Of a stretch of DNA of 64,000 nucleotides, positions 15,253 through 23,545 are shown piece after piece. Origin of the DNA: Pseudomonas flavescens (GTDB taxonomy: Bacteria; Pseudomonadota; Gammaproteobacteria; Pseudomonadales; Pseudomonadaceae); contig NZ_JACBYV010000001.1 of NCBI RefSeq assembly GCF_013408425.1, positions 62,001 to 126,000 of the forward strand, read 5' to 3'. Within the stretch, counting starts at the first letter, position 1; every line of letters begins with the position of its first letter. Position numbers and translations under genes: made by a program. Under the pieces are notes generated by a model, which ran no database searches, was not told where the DNA came from, and worked only from the letters and a program-made list of their open reading frames with translations.

Positions 15253-16394
15253 CAGGCGAGCAGCTTGACCAGAGTCTGGTAGTAGATCTCGGTGAGTACA
15301 TCGAGATCGCTGGCCAGTACCCGTTCATTGACCTGGTGAATGGTCGCGTTGACCGGGCCGAGCTCGACCACCTGGGTGCCCAGGGTGGCGATGAAGCGCC
15401 CATCGGACGTGCCGCCGCTGGTGCTTGGCGTGGTTTCGCGACCGGTCACGCTACGGATGCTGGCGCTGACCGCATCGAGCAGGGCGCCGGGCTCGGTGAG
15501 GAATGGCAGGCCCGACAGCGCCCATTCGATGTGATAGTCCAGGCCGTGCTTGTCGAAGATGGCGTTGACCCGTTGCTGCAGGCCTTCGACGGGCGATTCG
15601 GTGGAGAAACGGAAGTTGAACACCGCGCTCAGCTCGCCAGGAATGACGTTGGTCGCACCGGTGCCGGCATTCAGATTGGAAACCTGGAAACTGGTCGGCG
15701 GGAAGAACGCATTGCCGTCGTCCCAGTGCTCGGCGGCCAGTTCGGCCAGGGCCGGGGCGGCCAGGTGAATCGGGTTCTTCGCCAGGTGCGGGTAGGCCAC
15801 GTGGCCCTGGATCCCGCGTACGGTGAGGGTCGCCCCCAGGGAGCCACGGCGGCCGTTCTTCACCACGTCGCCGACCAGCGACGTGCTCGACGGTTCGCCA
15901 ACGATGCACCAGTCGAGGCGCTCGTTGCGCGCGGCCAGTCGCTCGACCACGGCCTTGGTGCCATGGTGGGCGGGGCCTTCTTCGTCGCTGGTGATCAGAA
16001 AGGTGATACGGCCCTTGTGGTTCGGGTGCTCGGCGACGAAGCGCTCGACGGCGATGATCATCGACGCCAGGCTGCCCTTCATGTCGGCGGCGCCACGGCC
16101 GCAGAGCATGCCCTGCTCGTCGATCAGCGCTTCGAACGGGCCGTGCTGCCAGGCCTGCACCGGGCCGGTGGGCACCACGTCGGTGTGGCCGGCGAAGCAC
16201 AGCACCGGACCGTCCTGGCTGCCATGGCTCGCCCAGAAGTTGTCCACGTCCTCGATGCGCATCGCTTCGATGGCAAAACCCAGGGCCGCGAGACGACGCA
16301 TCATCAGCTCCTGGCAGCCTTCATCCAGTGGCGTGACGGATGGCCGGCGAATCAGATCGCAGGCGAGCTCGAGGGTGGGGGACAGGGCCGTCAT
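15252..16394 (-). CDS. dapE: Succinyl-diaminopimelate desuccinylase
   Basis: A 380-residue M20-family dizinc hydrolase that releases LL-diaminopimelate from its N-succinyl form, a late step of lysine and peptidoglycan precursor synthesis. Metal and catalytic residues are all visible: His70 and Asp72 (FAGHTDVVP), Asp104 (GAADMKG), Glu138/Glu139 (TSDEEGPA) and the late histidine in NATIHQVNE. The start at 16394 has a GGAG ribosome site seven bases ahead; the upstream in-frame start would add 18 unlikely residues. dapC and dapD of the same pathway are also in this window but in separate units. It is followed by rlmA with a 1-bp overlap. Confidence 0.97.
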   Translation of the reverse strand: MTALSPTLELACDLIRRPSVTPLDEGCQELMMRRLAALGFAIEAMRIEDVDNFWASHGSQDGPVLCFAGHTDVVPTGPVQAWQHGPFEALIDEQGMLCGRGAADMKGSLASMIIAVERFVAEHPNHKGRITFLITSDEEGPAHHGTKAVVERLAARNERLDWCIVGEPSSTSLVGDVVKNGRRGSLGATLTVRGIQGHVAYPHLAKNPIHLAAPALAELAAEHWDDGNAFFPPTSFQVSNLNAGTGATNVIPGELSAVFNFRFSTESPVEGLQQRVNAIFDKHGLDYHIEWALSGLPFLTEPGALLDAVSASIRSVTGRETTPSTSGGTSDGRFIATLGTQVVELGPVNATIHQVNERVLASDLDVLTEIYYQTLVKLLA

Positions 16395-16556
16395 GGGAAC
16401 TCCGGTAAAGTAATGCTCGTAAAGCAGTGCAGGGCGGGAAGGGCGCATAGCTTAAAGCAAAACGCGCCTGCCTCGTAGGCGTTCGGCCTTTTCGCGCAGG
16501 ATGTAAAGGCTCCAGGGTGTTCGTGCGGTTGCCGCTCACCAGCCCGAAAAAGAAAA

Positions 16557-16576
16557 CGGCGGCCAATTGGCCGCCG
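16557..16576 (-). terminator. Intrinsic terminator of ndvB
   Basis: A perfect 20-base palindrome (CGGCGGCCAA and its complement) is followed on the minus strand by TTTTCTTTTTC. It lies 21 bp past the ndvB stop. Confidence 0.82.
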
Positions 16577-16597
16577 TCGTCGTGTCGCTCACCGGTA

Positions 16598-19195
16598 TCA
16601 GGCGTTTTCGGCCTCGCTCTGCACCACGGGAATCTCCAGCGGTTTGGGCTGCGAGGAAAGCAGTGCCATGATCAGCGCGGCCAGGTAAGGCAACGACTGC
16701 ACCAGCAGCATGACCACCCAGAACTTCACGTCGTAGCTGGGCAGGCCCTGAACGATGGCGATACCCAGCGCGCCGCCCCACAGCAGGAGCATGATGAAGA
16801 CTTCTTCGCGAGCTTCCGCAAGGGCCACCATCAGGCCATGGCTGGAGCGCATCTTCGGCGTACGGAAGAACGGGATGCTCTTGGTGAAGGCCCCGTACAG
16901 CACCGCCTTGGCGATGGTGTGCGACAGCGCCAGCCCGGCCACCGCCGCGCAGGCCGCATCCTTGAGGTTGACCCCCACTGCCCGCTGATACAGGAAGATG
17001 ATCTTGCCGACCTTGAACAGGAACAGGGCCAGGGGCGGAATCGCGAAGATCAGCAGCGGTGGGTCGACCCGTTGCGGCACGATGATCATCGCTGCCGACC
17101 AGAGCAGGGCGCCAGCGGTGAAGAAGATGTTCAGGCCATCGGCTACCCACGGCAGCCAGCCCGCGACGAAGTGATAACGCTGGCCGCGTTTGAGTTCGCT
17201 GCCTTTGCCAGCAAGCAGTTCGCGGGCGTGCCCCTTCATGATCTGAATGGCGCCGTAGGCCCAGCGGAAGCGCTGCTTCTTGTAGTCGATGAAGGTATCC
17301 GGCATCAGCCCCTTGCCGAAGCTGTCATGGGCATAGGCGGCCGAATAGCCTTTCTCGAACACGCGCAGGCCGAGCTCGGCGTCTTCGCAGATGGTCCAGT
17401 CGGCCCACTTCAGCTCGTCCATCACGGTGCGGCGGATCATGGTCATGGTGCCGTGCTGGATGATCGCGTTGCGGTCGTTGCGGGTCACCATGCCGATGTG
17501 GAAGAAGCCCTTGTACTCGGCGTAGCAGAGCTTCTTGAAGGTGCTTTCCTCACCGTCGCGATAGTCCTGCGGCGATTGCACCACGGCGATCGACGGATCG
17601 GCGAAGTGCGGCACCATGTGCTTGAGCCAGTTGCGGTCGACGCAGTAGTCGGAGTCGATCACCGCCACCACTTCGGCATCCGGCGCGGTGTGCGGCAGGA
17701 TGTAGTTCAGCGCGCCGCCCTTGAAACCATGCAGCGGCGCCACGTGGAAGAAGCGGAAGCGTGGGCCGAGCTCTTCGCAATAGTCGCGCACCGGCTCCCA
17801 CACCGCGGGATCCTTGGTGTTGTTGTCGATGATCAGGACTTCGAAGTCCGGATAGTCGAGGTTGGCCAGGGCATCCAGGGTCTGTTTGACCATCTCCGGC
17901 GGCTCGTTGTAGCACGGCACGTGGATCGACACCTTGGGGCGGTAATCGCTGTCGCCGAGCACCGGCGTGAAGGGCCGCCGTCGTTGCGTCCACACCGTCT
18001 CGGCCAGTTCGTGGGCCTCGGTGAGCAGGACGATGAACACGCCGATGGCGCCAATGCCGAGCAGCAGCCCGACCAGCATGCTGAACCAGGTGCTGTACTG
18101 CTGGCTGTAGTCGTAGCCGATCCACACCAGTGCCGAGCCGCCAGCGAACGCGACGAAGGTCAGGAAGGTGCGCCCACGCTGGTGCAGGGCACTGCCGTCG
18201 ATGAGCATCAAGGCCAGGGAAAGCAGCGCCATGACCACCGAGGCAACCGCCAGCAAGCGCCATTGCGGAATGGCCACGACCGGCCCTTCGAAGTTGAATT
18301 TGGGATTGCGGTCGAGGTTGTAGACGCCCCAGTAGGCGCCCACGGAACCTTCGTCACCGGCTTTCCACGGCTGGTCGAACGCCTCGATCACGAAGTAGTT
18401 GTAGCCCTGGGCGTTCAGCGTGGTGACCAGGGTCCGCAGGTAGATGGCCTGATCCGCCTGGGTCGCTTCGGCGCCACCGCGCACGCGGCCATTGCTCGGC
18501 CAGCCGACCTCGGAGAGCAGCAGTGGTTTTTTCGGGAACAGCTTCTTCAGGTCACGGGCGCGATCGAGGGTGAACTGCGTGGAATCCTGCATGCGCATGA
18601 ATTCCCAATACGGCAGCACGTGGGCCGCGATCAGGTCCGCGTGGTCGGCCAGCTCCGGGTACTCCTCCCAGATGTGCCACTGCTCGGAGGTGGTGACCGG
18701 CACCTTGACCGCCGAGCGCACCCGATCCATGTAGGCGGTCAGCTGCTTGACGGTAACCTCGCGGCGGAACAACGCCTCGTTGCCGACCACTACGCGCACG
18801 ACGCTGCGCGAGGTATTGGCGATCTCGATGGCCTTGGTGATTTCGCGCTCGTTGCGCTCCTCGTCAGGGCTGATCCACACCCCCAGCGTCACGCGCAGGC
18901 CGAACTCCTCGGCGAGCAGTGGAATTTTGTCCAGGGCATCATCCACCGAATAGGTTCGGATGCTGTCGGTCTGCTTGGAAAGCAGTTCGAGATCCGTGCG
19001 CATTTCCTGGTCGCTCGGGTAGACGCCCGTTTGCGGGTTCTGCCCCTGACGGAATGGTGAGTAGGAATAACCGGAAATCTGCTCGGGCCAGTCCGGCGCG
19101 GTGACCGGGCGGTTGTAGAGCGCCCAGATACCGGTGAACAGGGCGGCAATTGCCAGAAATACAACCAGATTGAGGACGAACTTGCGCGAAAGCAT
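16598..19195 (-). CDS. ndvB: NdvB-type beta-glucan synthase (GH17-like + GT2)
   Basis: An 865-residue membrane protein. After an N-terminal anchor (about 6-26) comes a GH17-like periplasmic domain (about 38-305) with the acid Glu140 (VGNEALF) and nucleophile Glu229 (SEVGWP). Transmembrane helices at 313-390 follow, then a processive GT2 domain with D514-x-D516 (VIDSDYC), E604-D605 (ICEDAELG) and QRFRW at 641-645, and more C-terminal helices. This is the layout of P. aeruginosa NdvB, which makes cyclic beta-1,3-glucans in the periplasm and is linked to biofilm-specific antibiotic tolerance. The dapE neighbour also matches P. aeruginosa. The GH17 part probably acts in transglycosylation or cyclisation. 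It is transcribed alone, with its own terminator, and is divergent from tcdA. Confidence 0.92.
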   Translation of the reverse strand: MLSRKFVLNLVVFLAIAALFTGIWALYNRPVTAPDWPEQISGYSYSPFRQGQNPQTGVYPSDQEMRTDLELLSKQTDSIRTYSVDDALDKIPLLAEEFGLRVTLGVWISPDEERNEREITKAIEIANTSRSVVRVVVGNEALFRREVTVKQLTAYMDRVRSAVKVPVTTSEQWHIWEEYPELADHADLIAAHVLPYWEFMRMQDSTQFTLDRARDLKKLFPKKPLLLSEVGWPSNGRVRGGAEATQADQAIYLRTLVTTLNAQGYNYFVIEAFDQPWKAGDEGSVGAYWGVYNLDRNPKFNFEGPVVAIPQWRLLAVASVVMALLSLALMLIDGSALHQRGRTFLTFVAFAGGSALVWIGYDYSQQYSTWFSMLVGLLLGIGAIGVFIVLLTEAHELAETVWTQRRRPFTPVLGDSDYRPKVSIHVPCYNEPPEMVKQTLDALANLDYPDFEVLIIDNNTKDPAVWEPVRDYCEELGPRFRFFHVAPLHGFKGGALNYILPHTAPDAEVVAVIDSDYCVDRNWLKHMVPHFADPSIAVVQSPQDYRDGEESTFKKLCYAEYKGFFHIGMVTRNDRNAIIQHGTMTMIRRTVMDELKWADWTICEDAELGLRVFEKGYSAAYAHDSFGKGLMPDTFIDYKKQRFRWAYGAIQIMKGHARELLAGKGSELKRGQRYHFVAGWLPWVADGLNIFFTAGALLWSAAMIIVPQRVDPPLLIFAIPPLALFLFKVGKIIFLYQRAVGVNLKDAACAAVAGLALSHTIAKAVLYGAFTKSIPFFRTPKMRSSHGLMVALAEAREEVFIMLLLWGGALGIAIVQGLPSYDVKFWVVMLLVQSLPYLAALIMALLSSQPKPLEIPVVQSEAENA

Positions 19196-19370
19196 GCTGT
19201 GTCAGGTTCCGTAAGGTGGAACGGGGAGAAGACCGGCGAACGCCGATTGGCGCGCATGCTACTCCGTCGATGAATGACTGTATAGCACAGCCCTGAGTGC
19301 TTGCCTGAGCTGGCGTGTCAGCGTTTCCAGCGGCTCTTGGCGCTGCTGCGCGATGCCTGCCCGATGGTGC

Positions 19371-19399
19371 TTGGGATGAGCGCCCAGGCTACCTATAAT
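19371..19399 (+). promoter_or_regulatory. Sigma-70 promoter of tcdA
   Basis: TTGGGA at 19371-19376, a 17-bp spacer and a perfect TATAAT at 19394-19399 lie 24 bp before the tcdA start codon. Spacing and the -10 box are ideal. Confidence 0.75.
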
Positions 19400-19423
19400 G
19401 CGCGCCCACCAAGAGGAGCCCGC

Positions 19424-20236
19424 ATGTCGTTCGATGAGCAACGTTTCGCCGGAATTGCCCGGTTGTATGGCCGTGAAGGCGCAGAGCGGCTGGCTGCTGC
19501 CCACGTGGCGGTGGTCGGTATCGGCGGCGTCGGCTCCTGGGTGGCCGAGGCGCTGGCGCGCTCCGGGGTGGGCGAGATTTCCCTGTTCGACCTGGATGAT
19601 GTCTGCGTCAGCAACACCAACCGGCAGGCCCATGCCCTGCAGGGCCAGGTCGGCCGCGCCAAGGTCGAGGTGATGGCCGAGCGTCTGCGGGCCATCAACC
19701 CGGCCTGCGTGGTGCATGAGGTGGCCGACTTCGTGACCCGTGACACCATGGCCGATTACATCACCGTCGAGCTCGACGCGGTGGTCGACTGCATCGATAG
19801 CGTGGCAGCCAAGGCGGCGCTGATCGCCTGGTGCAAGCGCCGCAAGATCGCCATTGTCACCACCGGTGGTGCGGGGGGGCAGATCGATCCGAGTCAGGTT
19901 CAGGTCGGGGATCTGAACAAGACCTTCAATGATCCGCTGGCAGCCAAGGTGCGTTCTACGTTGCGCCGCGATTACGGCTTCTCCCGTACGCCGGGGCGCA
20001 ACTACAGCGTACCCTGCGTGTTCTCAACCGAGCAGTTGCGTTACCCCGGCGCCGATGGTGGTATTTGCCTGAGCAAGGCCTTCGTCGGCGACGGCGTGAA
20101 GCTCGACTGCGCCGGTGGCTTCGGCGCGGTGATGATGGTGACCGCCACCTTCGGCATGGTCGCCGCCGCCCGTATCGTCGATCGCCTTGTCGCCGGAGCA
20201 CGGCGGCCTTCCGAACGGCCCGTGGCGAACGCCTAA
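19424..20236 (+). CDS. tcdA: tRNA threonylcarbamoyladenosine dehydratase (CsdL)
   Basis: A 270-residue member of the ThiF/E1-like family. The ATP-binding loop VVGIGGVGSWVAEALARSG at about 29-47 and the DLDDVCVSNTNRQ segment are the family signature, and PCVFSTEQ follows. It activates t6A37 of tRNA with ATP to form cyclic t6A. In E. coli it works with the CsdA/CsdE sulfur-transfer pair. That pair is encoded immediately next door but convergently: the TAA here overlaps the TAG of the CsdE gene by two bases. The start at 19424 is supported by an AAGAGGAG ribosome site and the promoter just upstream; a longer frame from 19301 would include that promoter. Confidence 0.93.
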   Translation: MSFDEQRFAGIARLYGREGAERLAAAHVAVVGIGGVGSWVAEALARSGVGEISLFDLDDVCVSNTNRQAHALQGQVGRAKVEVMAERLRAINPACVVHEVADFVTRDTMADYITVELDAVVDCIDSVAAKAALIAWCKRRKIAIVTTGGAGGQIDPSQVQVGDLNKTFNDPLAAKVRSTLRRDYGFSRTPGRNYSVPCVFSTEQLRYPGADGGICLSKAFVGDGVKLDCAGGFGAVMMVTATFGMVAAARIVDRLVAGARRPSERPVANA

Positions 20237-20637
20237 GTCGGCTCGATCAACTGGCGCATCTGGCGCACCACCGCGTTCATGCCATTGGCGCGCGAAGGTG
20301 AGAGCTGTCGGGACAGACCAAGGCTGTCGAACCACTCGGCGATATTCAGGCTTGCCAGTTCGTCGGCGCTCAAGCCATCGACGCGAGCCAGCAACACGGC
20401 CAGCAGGCCGCGGATGAGGCGGGCATCGCTGCTGGCGCGGAAGTGCCAATGGCCGTCGCGGATTTCGCCACTCAGCCACACCTGACTTTCACAGCCGTGC
20501 ACACGATCGGCATCGCGCCGCTCGGTCAAGGGTTCCAGACGCTCGCCCCACTGCATCAGCAGGCGTGCACGCTGCTCCCAGCCGGAACATGCGCTGAACG
20601 CGTCGAAGGCTTCACGGGCATGGTCGGGCAGGCTCAC
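20233..20637 (-). CDS. csdE: SufE/CsdE-family sulfur acceptor
   Basis: A 134-residue SufE-fold protein that takes the persulfide sulfur from the cysteine desulfurase CsdA and passes it on. The acceptor Cys49 is in the conserved VHGCESQVW motif, and GLLAVLLARVDGLSADEL is the typical following region. The start is a GTG at 20637 overlapping the csdA stop by 4 bp (GTGA); the family begins with this short SLPDHAREAF helix, so longer frames are unlikely. It is cotranscribed with csdA and converges on tcdA, together forming the CsdA-CsdE-CsdL set. It could also serve Fe-S assembly. Confidence 0.9.
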   Translation of the reverse strand: MSLPDHAREAFDAFSACSGWEQRARLLMQWGERLEPLTERRDADRVHGCESQVWLSGEIRDGHWHFRASSDARLIRGLLAVLLARVDGLSADELASLNIAEWFDSLGLSRQLSPSRANGMNAVVRQMRQLIEPT

Positions 20638-21839
20638 CGCAGCAGCTCCAGCGCCTTGTCCAGCGCGGCGAAGAAGCGCTGCAGATCGCTTTCGTCGTTG
20701 TACAGGGCGAGGGACACGCGGATCGCGCCGTTCACCCCCAGCCGTTGCAGCAGCGGCATCGCGCAATGATGGCCGACCCGTACGGCGATGCCTTGCTCGG
20801 TGAGCAGGTGGGCAAGGTCGCCGCTGTGCACGCCGTCTACGGTAAAGCAGGCCAGCGCCGTTTCCGGCTCGCCGAGCAGGCGCAGGCCCGCGTAGCCGTG
20901 CAGGCCGGCCAGCAGCATGCGGTGCAACGCGGCTTCGTGGTTGCCGATGGCTTGGGCATCGAGGCTGCCGAGGTAATCCAGGGCCGCGCCAAAGGCGATG
21001 ACTCCGGCTACCGGTGGCGTACCGGCTTCCAGGCCGAGCGGCGCGTCGCGAAAGGTCGAGGCGAGATAACCCGCCTGCTGCACCATCTCACCGCCGAACT
21101 GCCAATGCTGCAGGCGCTGCAGTGCGCCGCGCCGGCCATAGAGCAGGCCGACGCCATCCGGGCCATACAGCTTGTGGCTGGAGCAGACGTAAAAGTCGCA
21201 GCCCAGTGCCTGCATGTCCTGGCGGCCATGTACGATAGCCTGGGCACCGTCCACGACCGTCAGGGCGCCGCCGTCGCGAGCCTGCTGGATCAGCGTGTGC
21301 AGCGCCTGCCTGCGGCCCAGCACGTTGGACAGTTGGCTGACGGCGAGTAGCCGGGTGCGCGGCCCGATGAGGGTGGTCGCCTGCTGCAGGTCGATATCGC
21401 CCTGGGGCGTCAGTGGCAACACCACCAGCTTCAGGGACCTGCGCGCTGCCAACTGCTGCCAGGGAAGCAGGTTGGCATGGTGCTCGGCGGCGCTGACGAC
21501 GATCTCGTCGCCAGCCGCGAACAGGTGTTCCAGCCCATAGGCGAGCAGGTTGAGGGATTCCGTGGCGCCGCGGGTGAAGACGATGTCCTCGCGGTCGGCG
21601 GCATTCAGCCAGCGCGCAGCCTTGTCGCGGGTTGCCTCGAAGGCCCGGGTGGCGCGCTCGCCGGGCAGGTGCTGGGCGCGGTGCACATTGGCGGCTCCGC
21701 CGGCGTAGTAGGCCAGCAAGGCATCCAGTACCGTCTGCGGTTTCTGCGCCGTGGCAGCGCTGTCGAGGTAGGTCTGGCCTTCGCGGTCGAGGGCCAGCAG
21801 GCCGGGAAAATCGGCGCGCCAGGGGGAAATCAGGGTCAT
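20634..21839 (-). CDS. csdA: Cysteine desulfurase CsdA (class II, SufS-like)
   Basis: A 401-residue PLP enzyme that converts cysteine to alanine and a protein-bound persulfide. The PLP lysine is Lys223 (SSHKLYGPDG); the PLP ring-stacking motif is AEHHANLLPW, and the catalytic Cys359 is in VGHHCAMPLL. The short Cys loop places it in the SufS/CsdA group rather than IscS/NifS. It forms an operon with csdE (4-bp overlap). Genes of the suf or isc operons are not adjacent, so this is the accessory Csd system. Start and length are normal. Confidence 0.94.
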   Translation of the reverse strand: MTLISPWRADFPGLLALDREGQTYLDSAATAQKPQTVLDALLAYYAGGAANVHRAQHLPGERATRAFEATRDKAARWLNAADREDIVFTRGATESLNLLAYGLEHLFAAGDEIVVSAAEHHANLLPWQQLAARRSLKLVVLPLTPQGDIDLQQATTLIGPRTRLLAVSQLSNVLGRRQALHTLIQQARDGGALTVVDGAQAIVHGRQDMQALGCDFYVCSSHKLYGPDGVGLLYGRRGALQRLQHWQFGGEMVQQAGYLASTFRDAPLGLEAGTPPVAGVIAFGAALDYLGSLDAQAIGNHEAALHRMLLAGLHGYAGLRLLGEPETALACFTVDGVHSGDLAHLLTEQGIAVRVGHHCAMPLLQRLGVNGAIRVSLALYNDESDLQRFFAALDKALELLR

Positions 21840-21867
21840 CCGGATCTCGTAACGCTAAATGTGAAAA

Positions 21868-21913
21868 CGGGCTGTGCCCGCGAAGACCGATAGTCTAACG
21901 CGCACACAGCCCG
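21868..21913 (-). terminator. Possible terminator of dapD
   Basis: CGGGCTGTG and CACAGCCCG form a 9-bp stem with a long loop (28 bases), followed on the minus strand by TTTTCACATTT. It lies between dapD and csdA; the long loop keeps confidence low. Confidence 0.4.
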
Positions 21914-21931
21914 CTCGGGCGAAGCCTGGGC

Positions 21932-22966
21932 TCAGTTGTGAGCGTGCAGGGCTTCGTTCAGCTCGATGGCCGACTTGTTGGTCTTGCACTCCACCGCGCC
22001 AGTTTGCGAGTTGCGACGGAACAGCAGGTCGGCCTGACCCGCCAGGTCACGACCCTTGACCACCTTGACCAGGTTGTTCTGGTCGTCGAGCAGGGCGATC
22101 TTGGTGCCAGCGGTCACGTACAGGCCGGCTTCGACGATGTTGCGGTCGCCCAATGGGATGCCGATGCCAGCGTTGGCGCCGATCAGGCAGCCTTCACCCA
22201 CGGAGATGACGATGTTGCCGCCACCGGACAGGGTGCCCATGGTCGAGCAGCCGCCGCCCAGATCCGACCCCTTGCCGACGAATACGCCAGCGGAAACGCG
22301 GCCTTCGATCATGCCGGGGCCAGCGGTGCCGGCGTTGAAGTTGACGAAACCTTCGTGCATCACGGTGGTGCCTTCACCGATGTAGGCGCCCAGGCGGATA
22401 CGTGCGCTGTCGGCGATACGTACGCCGGTGGGTACCACGTAGTCGGTCATTTTCGGGAACTTGTCCACCGAGAAGACTTCCAGCAGGTCGCCTTTCAGGC
22501 GAGCTTCCAGCTGGCGCTCGGTCAGCTCGAGCAGATCCACGGCACCCTGGCTGGTCCAGGCAACGTTGGGCAGCAGCGGGAAGATGCCGGTCAGGTTCAG
22601 GCCGTGGGGCTTGACCAGGCGATGGGACAGCAGGTGCAGCTTGAGGTAAGCCTCGGGGGTGCTGGTCAGGGCGGCATCTTCGGCCAGCAGGGTGGCGACC
22701 AGCGGCTTGGCGCTTTCCGCCAGGCGGGTGAGCAGGGCGCTCTGTACCGCGTCGATGTGTTTCAGGGCACTGGCCAGTTCACCGGCCTGCTGGTTGGTCA
22801 GCGCGATGGCCTGGTTGCCGCCGCTGTAGCCGAGCTTCTCGGTGACCTTGGCGAACAGTTCGGCGCTCGGGTTGAGCAGGGGCTGTGCGTAGAACACTTC
22901 CAGCCAGGTGCTTTGACGGTTTTGGGTGCCGACCCCGAAGGCCAGGCTGAACAGGGTGTTGGACAT
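21932..22966 (-). CDS. dapD: Tetrahydrodipicolinate N-succinyltransferase
   Basis: A 344-residue protein of the longer Pseudomonas/actinobacterial DapD type. It succinylates tetrahydrodipicolinate, the step that opens the succinylase branch of lysine/DAP synthesis. The C-terminal two thirds is a left-handed beta helix built from hexapeptide repeats (for example ADSARIRLGAYIGEGTTVM and GGNIVISVGEGCLIGANAGI). The start at 22966 follows an AAGGAAA ribosome site. It lies 37 bp after the ArsC-like gene, and as I recall the same two genes lie close together in P. aeruginosa. Its pathway partners dapE and dapC are elsewhere in this window. Confidence 0.96.
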   Translation of the reverse strand: MSNTLFSLAFGVGTQNRQSTWLEVFYAQPLLNPSAELFAKVTEKLGYSGGNQAIALTNQQAGELASALKHIDAVQSALLTRLAESAKPLVATLLAEDAALTSTPEAYLKLHLLSHRLVKPHGLNLTGIFPLLPNVAWTSQGAVDLLELTERQLEARLKGDLLEVFSVDKFPKMTDYVVPTGVRIADSARIRLGAYIGEGTTVMHEGFVNFNAGTAGPGMIEGRVSAGVFVGKGSDLGGGCSTMGTLSGGGNIVISVGEGCLIGANAGIGIPLGDRNIVEAGLYVTAGTKIALLDDQNNLVKVVKGRDLAGQADLLFRRNSQTGAVECKTNKSAIELNEALHAHN

Positions 22967-23003
22967 GGGCTTTTCCTTGCAACGAATTCGATTGAGGTGA
23001 CTA

Positions 23004-23351
23004 TCAGGCCAGTTCGGCGGCATAGCGCTCGGGTTTGAAGCCGACCAGCGTACGCGTGCCCAGATCCAGCACGGGGCGCTTGATCATCGACGGTTGGGCC
23101 AGCATCAGTTCGATGGCCTTGGCCTGATCGAGATCGCTCTTCTGGGCGTCGTCGAGTTTGCGGAACGTGGTACCGGCGCGGTTGAGGATGGTTTCCCAGC
23201 CGTGCTCGTCACACCACTTCTGCAGGTTGCCGCGGTCGATGCCGGCGGTCTTGTAATCGTGAAACTGGTAAGCGATACCTTGCTCGTCGAGCCAGGTGCG
23301 GGCCTTCTTCATGGTGTCGCAGGCCTTGATCCCATAAAGGACGTTACTCAT
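23004..23351 (-). CDS. ArsC/Spx-family protein (YffB-like)
   Basis: A 115-residue thioredoxin-fold protein of the ArsC/Spx superfamily. The single redox Cys11 is in YGIKACDTMKKAR, and the C-terminal IKRPVLDLG segment with its conserved Arg-Pro matches the family. There is no ars operon around it. Proteins of the YffB type lie beside dap genes in many gammaproteobacteria and may be glutathione-dependent reductases; arsenate reduction should not be assumed. The start at 23351 (MSNVLYGIK) is preferred over an upstream in-frame start. It is first in a unit with dapD and divergent from the antiporter. Confidence 0.88.
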   Translation of the reverse strand: MSNVLYGIKACDTMKKARTWLDEQGIAYQFHDYKTAGIDRGNLQKWCDEHGWETILNRAGTTFRKLDDAQKSDLDQAKAIELMLAQPSMIKRPVLDLGTRTLVGFKPERYAAELA

Positions 23352-23470
23352 TGATTTCCCTCGGAAGGATTCCACTCGTCGAATCCTCCTCAATACCTTG
23401 TTAATACCGAGCGGTGGATTATGCCACGTCGACTCGCCTTGCGGCGCTGTCAGGGCACAAGTCGGTCCGC

Positions 23471-23488
23471 ACGCGTCGTACGACGCGT
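23471..23488. promoter_or_regulatory. 18-bp perfect palindrome, candidate operator before the antiporter gene
   Basis: ACGCGTCGTACGACGCGT is its own reverse complement. It ends one base before a -10-like TAGAAT (23489-23494) and 57 bp before the antiporter start codon. It lies in the space between two divergent genes, so a dimeric regulator could bind here and affect one or both. Its function is inferred from position. Confidence 0.45.
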
Positions 23489-23545
23489 TAGAATGCAGGG
23501 CCCATGCGAGCCATGCGGTCTTGTTCGTAAAGGATTTCCCCCGCC

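Noticed and set aside
16517..19060. 847-codon plus-strand frame opposite ndvB
   Set aside because: Shadow of a gene whose motifs (GH17, DxD, QxxRW) are all on the minus strand.
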